Source: Nematostella vectensis
Taxonomy: Eukaryota > Cnidaria > Anthozoa > Actiniaria > Edwardsiidae
Reading direction: 5' to 3'
DNA: 64,000 bases
NCBI RefSeq assembly: GCF_932526225.1
Contig: NC_064035.1
Location: 19,271,969-19,335,968 of the forward strand
Within the stretch, counting starts at the first letter, position 1, and each line of letters starts with the position of its first letter. A program made the position numbers and the translations under genes. The notes beneath the pieces were generated by a model. It ran no database searches. It saw only the letters and a list, made by a program, of their open reading frames with translations, and was not told the origin of the DNA. Positions 52,502 through 63,927 of the stretch are shown here, one piece after another.

Positions 52502-52920
52502 GAGGCTTCCTCCACACTTATATATAAAGATATACAACAAAATACATAAAAAAACATACAAGAATAAGTGTAGAGAGGGAAAGGCGAACGGACACGAGGT
52601 CCCGGCGAGGCCTGCCCCGACACTACGGATACTTTAACACTTATCGATAAAATATGAAAACACAGAGACTAATCTAACAGCAACTCAGCCTAAAGGAGAG
52701 GCATTTAGGGCAGATGTTTTCCATGTACGGACCCGGTCGGGGTCAAAGTCAGAGTTTACTTTGTTGAAATATAGTGTTTTTACATGTTTCTTAAAAGATT
52801 CAATGGAAGGAGAAGATCTAATAGATTCGGGCAGACAAGCAGATTATTCCATAAGGGTATAATGCGGTTAAAATAGGAGTCCCTGAAAAGTGATGTACGG
52901 AAGAGATTATGGTGGAAGGT
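52502..52920 (-). mobile_element. non-LTR retrotransposon (LINE) 3' end fragment
   Basis: The minus strand carries the C-terminal end of a reverse-transcriptase ORF: FRDSYFNRIIPLWNNLL, a one-base frameshift, then LPESIRSSPSIESFKKHV and FDPDRVRTWKT, with stop at 52687-52685. The pattern (W-N-x-LP, S-I-x-x-FK) is typical of CR1/L2/Rex-type ORF2 ends. About 180 bp of 3' UTR and the simple-repeat tail follow. The element is 5'-truncated; decayed sequence may reach about 53040. Confidence 0.75.
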
Positions 52921-53542
52921 TAGTGTATCGGGGTTCTACTGTACTTAGTGCTAACAAAGCGGGGTGGAAATAAGAAAAACAGATAAAACGGAAAAGCTAC
53001 GACTATCGCAGGAGTCAAATTTAGCTGCAAAGTTCAGTATACCGTAATTACGTCGCGGCGCTTACTTGACTTTTCATGTTCAGCCCGAGGCGCTTACTTT
53101 TTAAAAATCTGTTTTATCTCTAGACAAGAGTGCCTTTTTACAACATACAGGGAGTCAAAATCCCCCCAGAACCCTGATACAATTAGGCGATTATCCGGGG
53201 AGCCGCTTTTCCATTAGTAAAAAAAAGAGAACAAGGATAAAGCAAAAACTACAACTAGGAATGCTTAACACTTTAGGGTTCAACGGAGCGGTAGCTCCTT
53301 ATAAAACTGCGGATTAATAACACCGTGTGCATATTTTAAGAGTGTTGAATTAGCTAAGTGTAGTGACCATAGTAAGGCTTTACTCAACATAAAAGAGTGC
53401 TTACAATAAAGCGAGCGAAAACAAAATGGCCGCTAGTCTAACTAACAAACTGCTGACCAAGCGCAGGCTCAGGCCACAGGAAGCCCAACAACAACAAATG
53501 TCATCATACAGGGCGCTAACAGTCAAAGAGCCATACAGGACG
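52921..53542. other. stretch between two retroelement fragments
   Basis: No gene is seen. Probably more decayed LINE sequence up to about 53040, then a GGCGCTTACTT word repeated at 53058 and 53091. A 21-bp word with core CGCTAACAGTCAAAG is repeated at about 53504-53530 and 53533-53557. It may hold remains of an LTR of the gypsy element, but no LTR pair was found. Confidence 0.35.
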
Positions 53543-54330
53543 CTAACAGTCAAAGCGTGATGGCCGCCGGATCTCCCTGGTTGAGCGACGCAGTAGATTA
53601 GCAGGGCCTGACTCAACTTCTGCCACCAAATCAGGATCAGGAAGGTGGGTGGAGTCGTATGAGTAGGAGCTGCTTGCCCTTGGAATGCACCCTCTTGACT
53701 CGTCTGTGGGGAAGTGTTCTGGGGTGGGCATGGAGCGAGGTCCCTGAGAGAGACAGTTAATTCTCTTCCATCTGCTTACTGGATGTGTGCATATGTAGGG
53801 TTTCGCATCTTTCAGCTCAACCTGGTCGACAAGGGGGTCATTCTTGTTAGCACGCACAAATCGGCGAAGCAGTACTGGACCAGGTTATGGCAGCCAGGTA
53901 TGTGCCGTGCGTGGAGCGGCGTTGGAAGTTGAAGAACCTCTCCTGTGGTGTTGTGTTGGTTGAAGTGCAAAGAAGAGAACGGATGGAGTGGAGAGCATCT
54001 GGAAGCATTTGTTCCCATTTAGTAACTGGTAGATTCGACGATTTGAGAGCAAGCTGTACTGCCTTGCAGATAATACCATTGTACCGCTCGACTTGACCAT
54101 TTCCGATGGGGTGGTAGGGCGTGGTTCTGTTCGATACAATCCCTCGTGCTGATAGATACTCTTTTAACTCTTGTGAGATGAGTGAGGCACCCCAGCCCGA
54201 GTGGATATAGCTTGGTGTGCCGCAAAGAGTAACTATCTGTTCTAAGCACTTGATAACAGTGGAGGAGTGCATGTTCGGGCACGGGAACGCAAAAGGAAAG
54301 CGTGAGTACTCATCCACTGGTCAGTCATAT
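53543..54330 (-). pseudogene. Ty3/gypsy integrase fragment, inactivated
   Basis: Minus-strand remains of a Ty3/gypsy-type integrase core and C-terminal region. The core begins at VDEYSRFPF (first catalytic Asp). The second catalytic site reads IHSGWGASL, where the usual Asp is Gly. The Glu of GNGQVERYNG is present. After QRRSTHGT the frame is broken by an indel and a TAA near 53890. The following frame, from RRFVRANKNDPLVDQVEL on, is the integrase C-terminal part, ending at 53543. No gag, protease, reverse transcriptase or paired LTRs are seen. Confidence 0.85.
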
Positions 54331-55143
54331 CACTAAGTATTAGCCATTTTCAACGGCTGATTTGGGGAAGCCAAGTATTTTCGATTGAATGTGTTTTTTT
54401 AAATGATTAACATCTCACAATGAGTTCGGGCATGGATATATTATGTCGTATTTACACCTTTTTACGTAAACAGGTAAATATGTTTAAAATTAGCATGTTA
54501 AGTATTCCCTGCATTTCTTCATTCTGTTCTGTTAGGCCACAGTGTTAGTTCAGCGCGTTTTGTAAACAGGTATTTTATTAACTGCTTCCACGCCTCCTTC
54601 TCATCTAGTAAATGGAGTACGTCCGACAGTTCAATTAACTCCTAATGTCCTAGGACTCTCTCACGATATAATTCTAATATCTGTAATTTTGATTTTGACA
54701 ATTGGCAACGTGTGAGATGAAAGATGGGACAGAAAAGCAACTGTTGGGAAGTTAGGATATAGCTGACTAGGTTAAGTCGGTGTTATCCGCTCAGAAAAAA
54801 AAAAAATTAAAATATATTTTGTCTGTTTTCTGTAAATTTTGCTATTAGCAAAGGCACAGCCAGTCATTACCCACCATGGATTCTTTTTTAACCTAAGTGG
54901 TTTGAGTGCGACTCTTGATGGGGTTCGCTCAGTTTCAATTATTACACCCACATCCTAAGCGGAAATATTTTTGATTCGCCTTCGCTAAGACATGTCTGTT
55001 ATCTTCGACGCCAATAGGCCTAATCGTCATTAGTCGCTAGGCTTCTAAAAGTGCGCAGTTTTGTTAAACAGTAATAGACTCTTTCCGCATCATCTGCTCA
55101 TTTTATCAGATCACTGGCAATATTAGTATTTCTAAATTTCAAG
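54331..55143. other. intergenic, upstream of the GPCR
   Basis: AT-rich, with no coding exon, RNA gene or clear repeat recognised. A run of A at about 54798-54811 is the only low-complexity feature. Confidence 0.5.
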
Positions 55144-56139
55144 ATGGCTAGAGGTAGCTCTTTCCAAGCTTTATTAAATCAAACGAACGGGACCAGCCCT
55201 TGTGCTATTTTTGCCAATGATTTTTTAAAGGATAGGGAATCTTTACACGAGTACCAAGCATTTGCCAGGAGGCACCCAGAGTTAGCCTCGTTCCTGGCAG
55301 CTGTCAACTTGTTTCTACCTGTGCCAACTATTGGCGGTAACCTGCTAGTCATACTGATAATCAGCCTGGCCCGTGAGCTCAGAGTCCCGTCTAACATCCT
55401 CCTGGTCACGCTCGCGGCGAGTGACACCCTTACTGGACTAGTTTCCCAGCCCGCACATGCAGTCACCATCATTCGCGCCCTGACTCAGCCTTACGGCAAA
55501 CTGTGTCGGACAAACGCGAAGTTGTTTATAGACTTATGCTCTTATTTCACCCTCACTTCTGCTCTCACTTTGCTTTGCCTCATCACCATTGACAGATATA
55601 TCTCCATCACTCGGCCGCTCCGCTACCACACTATCGTGACCATGGACAGGACTTACACCGCCATCAAGGTCTCGTTGCCTGGCTGTGCTTTTCTCACGTT
55701 ATCCGAAGTGTTTCTCTCTCCTTTTGTCCCCGTCGTCGTAAGCGCCATTCAATCGATCTACCCTCTCGGTCTCTGCGTCGTCATGGTTTGTCTGCAAGTG
55801 CACCTCTATCGAATTTCCTCCAAGCACAGGGCCGCCATCCGAGCGGGGGAAAGGCGCTTCAACTTGATGTTTAATACCAGGCTAGAACGCAAGGCGTTAA
55901 AGACAGCACTCGTAGTTACAATGACTCTTATAGCATCCTTCGTCCCTATACTTGTGTTTCAACTTTACTTGCTCAAGTATACGTCCGCAGAAGACAACGA
56001 GATTAAGGTGACCCTAATGCCTTTCTTGGTGACACTGATACTAACAGCGCCGAGCCTGCATCCGTTTATATACTTCATGCGAAGCGTTAGAATGAGACAA
56101 GTCATGAAAAGAGTCATTACACGACATTTCCTCAACTGA
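55144..56139 (+). CDS. class A (rhodopsin-like) GPCR, single exon, 331 aa
   Basis: Seven-transmembrane receptor, plasma membrane; ligand unknown. The N-terminus has two N-glycosylation sequons (N12, N15). Visible landmarks are the GN pair in TM1 (N66), LAASD in TM2 (D94), Cys121 before TM3, DRY at 150-152, a TM6 with Pro268 but no CWxP (TLIASFVPIL), and a TM7 reading HPFIY at 306-310 where the consensus is NPxxY. The loop between TM4 and TM5 is very short and lacks Cys, so the usual disulfide to Cys121 is probably absent. A short loop 2 recalls the melanocortin/adenosine/cannabinoid group, but that is only resemblance. Intronless; the sequence AAG precedes the ATG. Lineage-expanded single-exon GPCRs of this kind are common in cnidarians. 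Confidence 0.9.
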   Translation: MARGSSFQALLNQTNGTSPCAIFANDFLKDRESLHEYQAFARRHPELASFLAAVNLFLPVPTIGGNLLVILIISLARELRVPSNILLVTLAASDTLTGLVSQPAHAVTIIRALTQPYGKLCRTNAKLFIDLCSYFTLTSALTLLCLITIDRYISITRPLRYHTIVTMDRTYTAIKVSLPGCAFLTLSEVFLSPFVPVVVSAIQSIYPLGLCVVMVCLQVHLYRISSKHRAAIRAGERRFNLMFNTRLERKALKTALVVTMTLIASFVPILVFQLYLLKYTSAEDNEIKVTLMPFLVTLILTAPSLHPFIYFMRSVRMRQVMKRVITRHFLN

Positions 56140-56439
56140 ACGATTTTCACCGTATTTAACCTTGATATATTGCGCTATAACGAACTTTGTGTTTTAAACA
56201 CTGAACTGCGTCTTACAAATGATGGAGCTGGCGTCTGATATACGTTACTGCATTGATCCTCTGATAGACACCCTACGCCGCGGCGTCGACTTATCGCGCG
56301 CTTATGCGCACAATTCCAACAGGGTTCAACTCCGGGATCTAAAAAGAGCAAATCCGAATCCCCTTTTAAGACACTTTTTGGTTTGTCATGTACAGCCTTA
56401 CAATGTGTTTTAAAATGTGATGGATGCGGGAACGAAAAA

Positions 56440-57140
56440 CAGTTCGAGTGACCGGCAGCTCGAGTTATCCGACTCCAGTTACCGGGGGCTCGAGTTATCC
56501 GGCTATAGTTACCGGGGGCTCGAGTTATCTGAGCTCTAGTCACCGGGGGCCTAAGTTATCCGAGCTCTAGTCACCGGGGGCCTAAGTTATCCGAGCTCTA
56601 GTCACCGGGGGCTCTAGTTATCCGGCTCCAGTTACCGGGGGCTAGAGTTATCCGAGCTTTTGTCACCGGGGGCCCAAGTTATCCGAGTTTTAATTACCGG
56701 GGGCTCTAGTTATCCGGTTGCAGTTACCGGGGCCCAAGTTATCCGAGCTCTAGTCACCGGGGGCTCGAGTTATCGGAGTTTTAATTACCGGGGGCTCTAG
56801 TTATCCGGTTCCAGTTACCGGGGGCCCAAGTTATCCGAGCTTTTGTCACCGGGGGCCCAAGTTATCCGAGTTTTAATTACCGGGTAGTTTAAGTTATCCG
56901 ACCCTAGCTACCGGAAGCTAGAGCCATCCGAGCTTTAGTTACCAGGAGCTCGGGTCATCCGGCTCTAGTTACCGGGGGCAAGAGTTACCCGGCTCTAGTT
57001 ACCGGGGAGCTCAAATTATCCGGGTCTAATTACCGGGGAGCTCAAATTATCCGGCTCTAGTTGTCGGGGGCTCGGGTCATCCGGCTCTAGTGACCGGGGA
57101 GCTCGAGTTATCCGGCTCTAGATACCGGGGATTTCGAGAT
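56440..57140. repeat. 29-31 bp minisatellite, about 23 diverged copies
   Basis: The unit carries TTACCGGGGGCTCGAGTTAT followed by CCGGCTCTAG, with variants TCACCGGGGGCC and CCGAGCTCTAG. Period varies between 29 and 31 bp, and copies are more diverged than in the 37488-40268 array. CG-rich compared with its surroundings. It starts about 300 bp after the GPCR stop. Confidence 0.95.
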
Positions 57141-58207
57141 CTACAAATTTCGCATAAGTTAACGACAAATATATAAGTTAACGACATATATATATATATA
57201 TATATAACATGGTTTATTTATATAATCACATACACATAATATTCTAAAATAAGGAGAGTGTATGCTACTCAACCCGAAGCTAAGTACAAAAACCTCGACA
57301 GATCATGCAATCGTGTCCGTTCAAAAATACAAGCCTTAGGTTTCTGAGTGTAATCCTGTTATTCATGCTTGCCGGGTTGAGAAGCACCAAACTCTCGTGG
57401 AATTTCTACCTTTGGCTACAAGAACCCGAAGAACCACAAGGCTAGACTATGTTCAACCTTAATGTGCACTCGTGACTAAACAGTGGGGTCTGCAAAATGG
57501 CGGAAATAGATAAATAAAAAAGTTGGAAAGTTTAAAGGATAGGAAAATTTGAATTGTACCACTGCGAAATGCGACGCACCAAGAGGATTTGTATACAGTG
57601 GAAAAATCATAGCCTTGGATCCTAGCCACCTAATACTGTCGACAGTTACAGTAAATGCATACAATATAAAGCAAGGCCATTCGTCATAATTAAGATTCAA
57701 CGACTCAACTAATGCACGAGTGCAGTACAATTTCGGTAGGTTTAGGAAAAGAAAAAGTCAGAAAATTTGAGTATATGTTCAAAAGGGGTTGCAAATAAAT
57801 AAGTTAACGTGCTGACTAATTTCAAGGGGACCCATAAGTATTATTTTATGTTAGTACTGTTCTTGGCGCACAGGCATGTGGGTAATCCATGATATCAGCT
57901 CTCTTCACTTGCTTCACAATTGGCACAAATGCCAAACTTGACAGAGCTACGCATGCTTATGTTTGACTACAACAAGCGAGGCAAAATTAAATAAAAACAA
58001 ACAAATCCAGTACAAAATTCGCGAGAACGAAATAATAAATCCATAATACTCTACAGTAAAACCTAGGAAATCTTTATGCAAAGCTATATTACAAAATATT
58101 ACAGAAAGGGAGAGACTTTCTGTAAACGTCTACTTTTGACGTTGCAATCAACACCCAGCTTTGGTGATGAACACTTGGCAGGCGGCCAAAAGGGGTGTGT
58201 GGATTAT
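57141..58207. other. beta-catenin 3' flank
   Basis: Contains a (TA)n microsatellite at about 57187-57206 and AT-rich sequence that should include the beta-catenin 3' UTR just right of 57800-58200. No further exon is supported. A minus-strand frame at 57476-57730 has no recognisable domain. Confidence 0.45.
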
Positions 58208-61200
58208 TCAGAGATCTGTGTCATACAGAGGACCCCCTGGATTTTGGTAGTGTCCTCCCGGTGGCTGATGACTCATGTTCGGGTCGCCATGGAAATCGTA
58301 ATGGTGCCCGTAGTCGACTGGACCTTGCATATAGTCCATGCTCTCTTGGGGATAGGTGTACGCCCCGGGCATCTGGTACGTGTCCATGAGGTCACCCTCC
58401 ATCTGAACAAAGACAGAAGGTTAGACACGTGATAAAAAAAAAAAAAAAATATGGTTAGACACGTGATCAAACAACCAGATATGGTTAGACAATTGATCAA
58501 TCGTGACATATTTACAAATGACTTATTTTTTTTAGTTTTTTTCTTTATATTTTCTATTCAATTCAATTACACATTGTGTAAACTTCCGTGGAATTGTAAA
58601 GCTTAGTAAAAATGCTATATCAATTTTTTTGTCATTATTCTAAAAGGAAAGGGCGTAACGGCTTTTACCGAGAAAAACTAACTAAAAAATGTTTCTAATG
58701 GCACAAATGGGCTGTGTTGGCACTAATATGCATAATATGCGTACAGTAAAACACATGAAAAAAAAAAAAACTCTAACCACCAAACCTCAAAGGCACACAA
58801 CTCTTGTCAGTTGACGTGAATGTTGCTAAGATTGCGAATAACACTGATATATATATATATATATATAACTTTCTAGAATTTGACTTTTTAATTTTGAAAT
58901 AGCGTACATTCTGACCTTGAAAATCAAACCAAGAAAAAAAAAAAACACCACCGACTAGTTACATAAGCACTGTCTTCTAGACACCCTGCACGTGTTTTTG
59001 CTGGTTCGAAAACACGTGTAGACGGCCAAGGCCACGAACTCATTAGCATATCTTTCAGCTCTAGAGCAATCTGGAGACGCGTGCTCGTTTTCGCGTCACG
59101 CGCGCCGTGAACGTGACAAAGTTCGGCGTTTAGTCAAACTTGAAAGAAATAGCTAGAATTTTTGTGGCGGCGGCGATCGAAAGCCGCGTCCGACGTCACT
59201 TCCCGTTTTTGGTTTAACACAGGTGTCCGGTACTTACAGCTGTTCGTTTAGGAATAAAACAAGTTGAAACAGACATTTTACTTTAGGCAGTCGTTTGAGT
59301 CGCATTAGTTACTTCTCGTAACATAGCAAAAAGGTTACGGCAAGTATTGTAAAGAAAGGAATTCTCAAAATTGCCCAAGAGACACCCAGACACGCTAAAG
59401 CGCACGCGTGATTGACGGGCTCACCTCCTGCCAAGGGGCATCTTCCCGGAAGAGCGAGCTGGTCAACTCTACGGACAGCCGTTTCTTGTAGTCTTGAGAC
59501 TTATCTTCGGACATCCGGAAGAGCACTGCTGCGGCGTAGGCGGCGATCCCCTCGTTTCGGGAATGTAGTAGGTCGGTCAATGGTTGTGTGGCGTTCTCGG
59601 CTTCAATGGCTTCTGCTCCCTCTTTGTCCTGGGCTAGCTCGCACAGGACCCCCGCTGCGACTCGCTGGATGTTCTCGTTCGGGGAGTAGAGAAGCTGAAA
59701 AGGAAAGCAAGGACTTGATTTATAAATGGCGATAGGAAAAAGGTATTCATGCTTATTTGAAATATCTCAAACAACTACTAATACAACATTCATGAAAAAA
59801 AAAACGCACATAAAACTGTTTTGAAGAGTATTATTTGGAACATACACCGCCTGTCGAATTACCGCAAATCAACAGCTAGCCAATTATAGTGTATTGCTTT
59901 AGCAGTAGTTATCAGTACAACAAAAGTAGCTGTGAATTATGTACCTGTACAAAAAGCGAGATACAATGCAGACTTCTGATAACAGCTCTGTTGTGTGCTT
60001 CACGTGCGAGAATGTGCAACGCGCCGACGGTCCCCTCTACGATATCATCCATGCGCACGCCATCAATGACCACGTTGTGTCCAGGTCGGCGCTGCATGTC
60101 CTGATTTGCACGCATCAGTAGCTGTACCAAGCGGGGTAGACCTCCGTGCTCACGGATAGGGGCGTGGTTAGCCGGGCACAGGGCAAGATTGCGCATCAAG
60201 CCAATGACAGCTTTGATGAGGGGCCATCTGGCAGGGGGGTGGAGCAGCTTCACCAGCACTGGCAAACCGTAGTGGATGCGCACAGCATTCTGGGCAGCTT
60301 CTGCATCGGCGTGACGGCTGGTCAGATGACGTAAAGCACACACCTAACAGACAAACCATTTTTTAATTAGATATCAGTGACATCACACGTAAAGCACACA
60401 CCTAAAATAAACCATTTTTTAATTAGATATCAGTGACATCACACGTTAAGCACACACCTAAAATAAACCATTTTTTAATAAGATATCAGTGACATGGGTT
60501 CCTTGGTGAGTACACTTAAGAGTACCACCTATAGTTATAAGCATTTTGAAAGAATTCTCATTATAAATTTTGGCGAAAGGTGGGTGAAACCCAACAGTTT
60601 CTATAATTTTTACAATATTGGTGAAAAGAGTTCTGAACTCGTCTAAAACAGTATGAAATATCTGAACAACTGGCCACAAACATATACTACTCGTTCACCT
60701 GATGTAAGACCAATTTTAAAAAATGTATACTCACTGCAGGTTCTGTGATCTCCTCCCTGTCCCCAGCCTGGAGGCAGGTCCGGACCAGGGCCTCGATGCC
60801 TCCAAACCTGCACACAAGCTGCTTGTTACGAGGGTTGTTGCAAGTCAGGTTGGAGAGGATGCCGGCTGCACATGTCACCACCTGAATGTCATTTGACGAC
60901 AAAAGCTGAACAAGCATCTGGAGGAGATTGTCAAGGCCGTCTTCTTTGGTGGCTGCATCAGAGAGGTTGCGCAGGGTCCACAGGCAGTTTTGAACCAAGC
61001 GGTTGCTCTGGTGACCAAGGTGCATAGCCAACGCTTGCATACCGCCAGCCTAAAAGTCAAAATTGTTGACTTGTGTTACTTCATATACAGACTCTTAGAA
61101 GGAAAAAAGAAATAACCGAGCATTTGATACACATACACAGGGTATAATTTTCATCCTAATTATAAAGTATTAACAGGCACTTGATTAACAGGAAATTGAC

Positions 61201-63068
61201 AAAATACCTCGACTATTGCCATCTTGTTATCAGTGTCCACAGAAAGAACCTTGAGCACACGGCTAGTAGTGAACAGCAGCTTCTCGTATGTGTAGGTCTT
61301 CATGATACGCACAAGCTCTGCAGGACCCCCCGATGCCAGAATGATGAGTTTACTTTCCTGGTTTCCATAGGCCAGGACATGTAGACAGTCTAGAATTAGA
61401 ATAAACAAAATATGACTTTTGATAAAGCAGTAATGAACATGAGGTTGCATATTTCCTACAATGTGACAGTTTTAGCCAATAAATTTTCAGTAGTGTTTTC
61501 ACTAGTTAACTACCTGTTACAATAGCCAGGAACTTCACATTGCCGCGGCCCAATAGGGCAACCATCTTCTGCAAACCCCCAGCAAGCCGAACAGCCATCT
61601 TTGCTCCCTCTTGGTGAAGCAGTAGATTGTGAAGTGTTGTGATTGCGTAAAACACCACAGCCTCAACCTGAGACCCAAGCAGCTTAACCAGGGCAGGTAT
61701 GCCACCAGACTTGAAGATCGATAAGAGACCTTGTCGATGGTGTGAGAGATTATGCAGTGTCCCCGCAGCGCAGCGTGTTGTCTCCACATCGGACATGTTG
61801 TTGAGAGCTCGCACCAAGGCTGCCACCATCTGAGGAGAGTTCATGATTGCATGGCGACTTGCATCTTTCCTGGACAGCTGATGAACCATCATAGCAGCCT
61901 GACCAACTACAACCTAATAAAAAATATAGATAAGACAAACTGGTGAGAAAGGGACGTTTTGGGACATTTTGTTCTTGCAGTGTTTTGCTTTGACAACGGG
62001 CCTTTGCTAGAAATGTAATTGAACTCCAACATGGCAATGCAGACCACCTAGTTTATTTACATACGTAGACTTGTAGTCATACCATATTGCAGTGTTAAGA
62101 AACCAACAATCAATTACCTGGTCATCATCATTAAGCAACTTTGCCAACTCTGGGATAGCACGTGTAGCAAGGTCAGCGTCATCCTACAGAAGTTGTAATA
62201 TTGAGATTTCAATGTTTAGTTCTGGATAAGAAATAATAACAACCAAATTGAGGGCCTGTTAGCAGGGATGTAGGCCATCCTACCCACCTAGCTTTAAGAA
62301 TGAAAATTGATTTCTAAGGTAATTGATAACTATTTCCTATTATTGCTGTTTAACAAGACATCAACAGCCTGGTGCTAGCCCTCTACAAGTGGGTGGCCAA
62401 CAGATTTTGTTCCTAAGTATTAAAATAACTCTGGGGAGGAGGTGATATTATTCTTTGACAGAACTCCAGCATGGTTGGCCTTTAATATGCCACTAATTTT
62501 CTAACCAAACTGTACCTCTATCACTACAAGCATCAAGTAAGAATTTGGAAAAAAAATTACCTGATAGTTGATCAAGTTAACAACAGCTTGTTTCAGCATC
62601 AAGGATGGCTCAGCAAGCCTTTGAACAGCAGTAGATGAAGTGCTGTCGAACTGAGTTGAAGGGATCTGGGCCCCTTCTTCAAGTGTCTCAGGGAACATGG
62701 CTTGTCGAATTCGCTGGCTGTAGCCGAAACAAAATTACATATTATAAGAAAGCCTTTCAAGTCAACAGGAATAAAACCATACCACAACATGATCAAATGT
62801 TGTTGTATGCTTATTTTGCTTACCTTCTAGTTGAGACAAATTGCTCATTCATTGCCTGCATTTCATGATCGTTAAAGCTCTGTTCCCATTCAAAGGACAT
62901 GTGAGTCGTTTTCATGTAGTCGTCATCCTCGTCACCCTTGACAGAGTGAGCAGTGGTGGTAGCCCCAGACATGATGCCAGAGTCATGATACGTTTGGTGC
63001 CACATGGCTGTCTGCGCATCTTTATTCATGTCCCGCCCCTGCTGCATCCCTATACCGTGTGTCTCCAT
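58208..63068 (-). CDS. ctnnb1: beta-catenin (armadillo), complete, nine coding exons, 742 aa
   Basis: Wnt pathway co-activator and cadherin-catenin adhesion protein. Exons: 63068-62824, 62717-62561, 62183-62118, 61913-61514, 61389-61208, 61049-60735, 60343-59945, 59694-59425, 58402-58208. They total 2229 nt, and all junctions keep frame with GT-AG borders. The N-terminus has the GSK3/CK1 degron [16 protein letters not shown], with Ser30, Ser34, Thr38 and Ser42 matching human Ser33/37, Thr41 and Ser45. The alpha-catenin-binding segment includes [18 protein letters not shown] and NLINYQ (Tyr133, human Tyr142). Twelve armadillo repeats follow, to about residue 655 (for example [15 protein letters not shown] and [13 protein letters not shown]). 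The acidic tail ends YDTDL, the conserved PDZ-binding end. The start is the first ATG after an intron acceptor at 63074, so a 5' non-coding exon is expected. The tail is shorter than in human (781 aa). Confidence 0.98.
58421..58500. repeat. short tandem repeat with poly(A) in the last beta-catenin intron
   Basis: GGTTAGACACGTGAT occurs three times (58421, 58454 and, decayed, 58480), with a run of about 15 A between the first two. It lies just upstream of exon 9 on the gene strand. Confidence 0.6.
58848..58868. repeat. (TA)n microsatellite
   Basis: About ten TA units in the last beta-catenin intron. Confidence 0.9.
58989..59210. promoter_or_regulatory. CpG-dense patch in the last beta-catenin intron, possible regulatory DNA
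   Basis: A perfect inverted repeat CACGTGTTTT / AAAACACGTG at 58989-59018 (10-bp arms, 10-bp loop) provides two E-boxes. A CpG-rich run follows at 59070-59210, with GCGCGCC, GGCGGCGGCG and a CRE-like GACGTCAC. It stands out from the AT-rich intron. An internal promoter or enhancer is only inference. Confidence 0.3.
60331..60495. repeat. triplicated 5' edge of beta-catenin exon 7
   Basis: Three tandem copies of 56-58 bp start at 60331, 60389 and 60445. Each has GTAAAGCACACACCTAA (GTTAAG in the third), AAACCATTTTTTAATTAGA and CAGTGACAT. On the gene strand each copy carries an AG followed by GTGTGTGCTT, i.e. the exon 7 acceptor with the first exon bases. The true junction is 60343; the copies lie upstream in intron 6. 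Confidence 0.9.
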
Positions 63069-63927
63069 GGTAACTGGCAAAGAAATAGCCAAATTCAATA
63101 TCAGGTTTATTTCTCTGTTTCGTTTTATACTTAGCTTCATAAACAGTTTTGCTTCTCTCCAACTATCATATAGGAAACTAGAGTGCTTGGGTAAATTTTA
63201 ATTAAATTTTTCCTTGGGCAAACTATGTATGGTATCGGATACCAATAAGGACAATCTTTCAGTTCTACAATAAATCTTAAAAATAAATGAACATACAACT
63301 GGACTGAGGTCTTCCACTATGTGAACACTGGCAATGACATGACCCCTAACAGCTTAACGGATAGAGTAAAGCATACTTCAAATGTTCTGGCGAACACATA
63401 TGCTATTCTAAGATCTTTGAGTATTTGGCTGTGCGTTTATATGAATTCAGCAGAACAAAAAAGTTATGTAACACCGAATATGAAAAAGACTACAACTGAC
63501 CAGGAGTTTAAAAATGTCTAAATCGACGCTTAGATGTGGTAGAAAATGAGAAATGCTGCGAATTCCACAATTTTTTAAAGCACCTTTGACTAAATTCAAA
63601 ATGTAGCCAACAGGCAAAGATACAGGTTTGTAAATGTGATTATCATAACTTTCCTTTTCTCAGGGCTAATAAAGTACAACACTTTTTTGGTCATCTAAAG
63701 CTGTGAAAAAAATATTTCGACTACTAAACCAGGAAAATCGACAAAACAAAATAACATACCTTTTTTTCTTCGACTTTAAATCCAACTTCAATATGTGTAG
63801 ATTTGATCTAGAGCGGAGAGAAGAAACCATTTGAGTGTCAGTGACTTCGGAAAACTCTAATCGAACATTATCCCATTTACGGCCACAATTAACAATTATT
63901 TTATCAAAGAATTCCAGTTGTCCTTAC

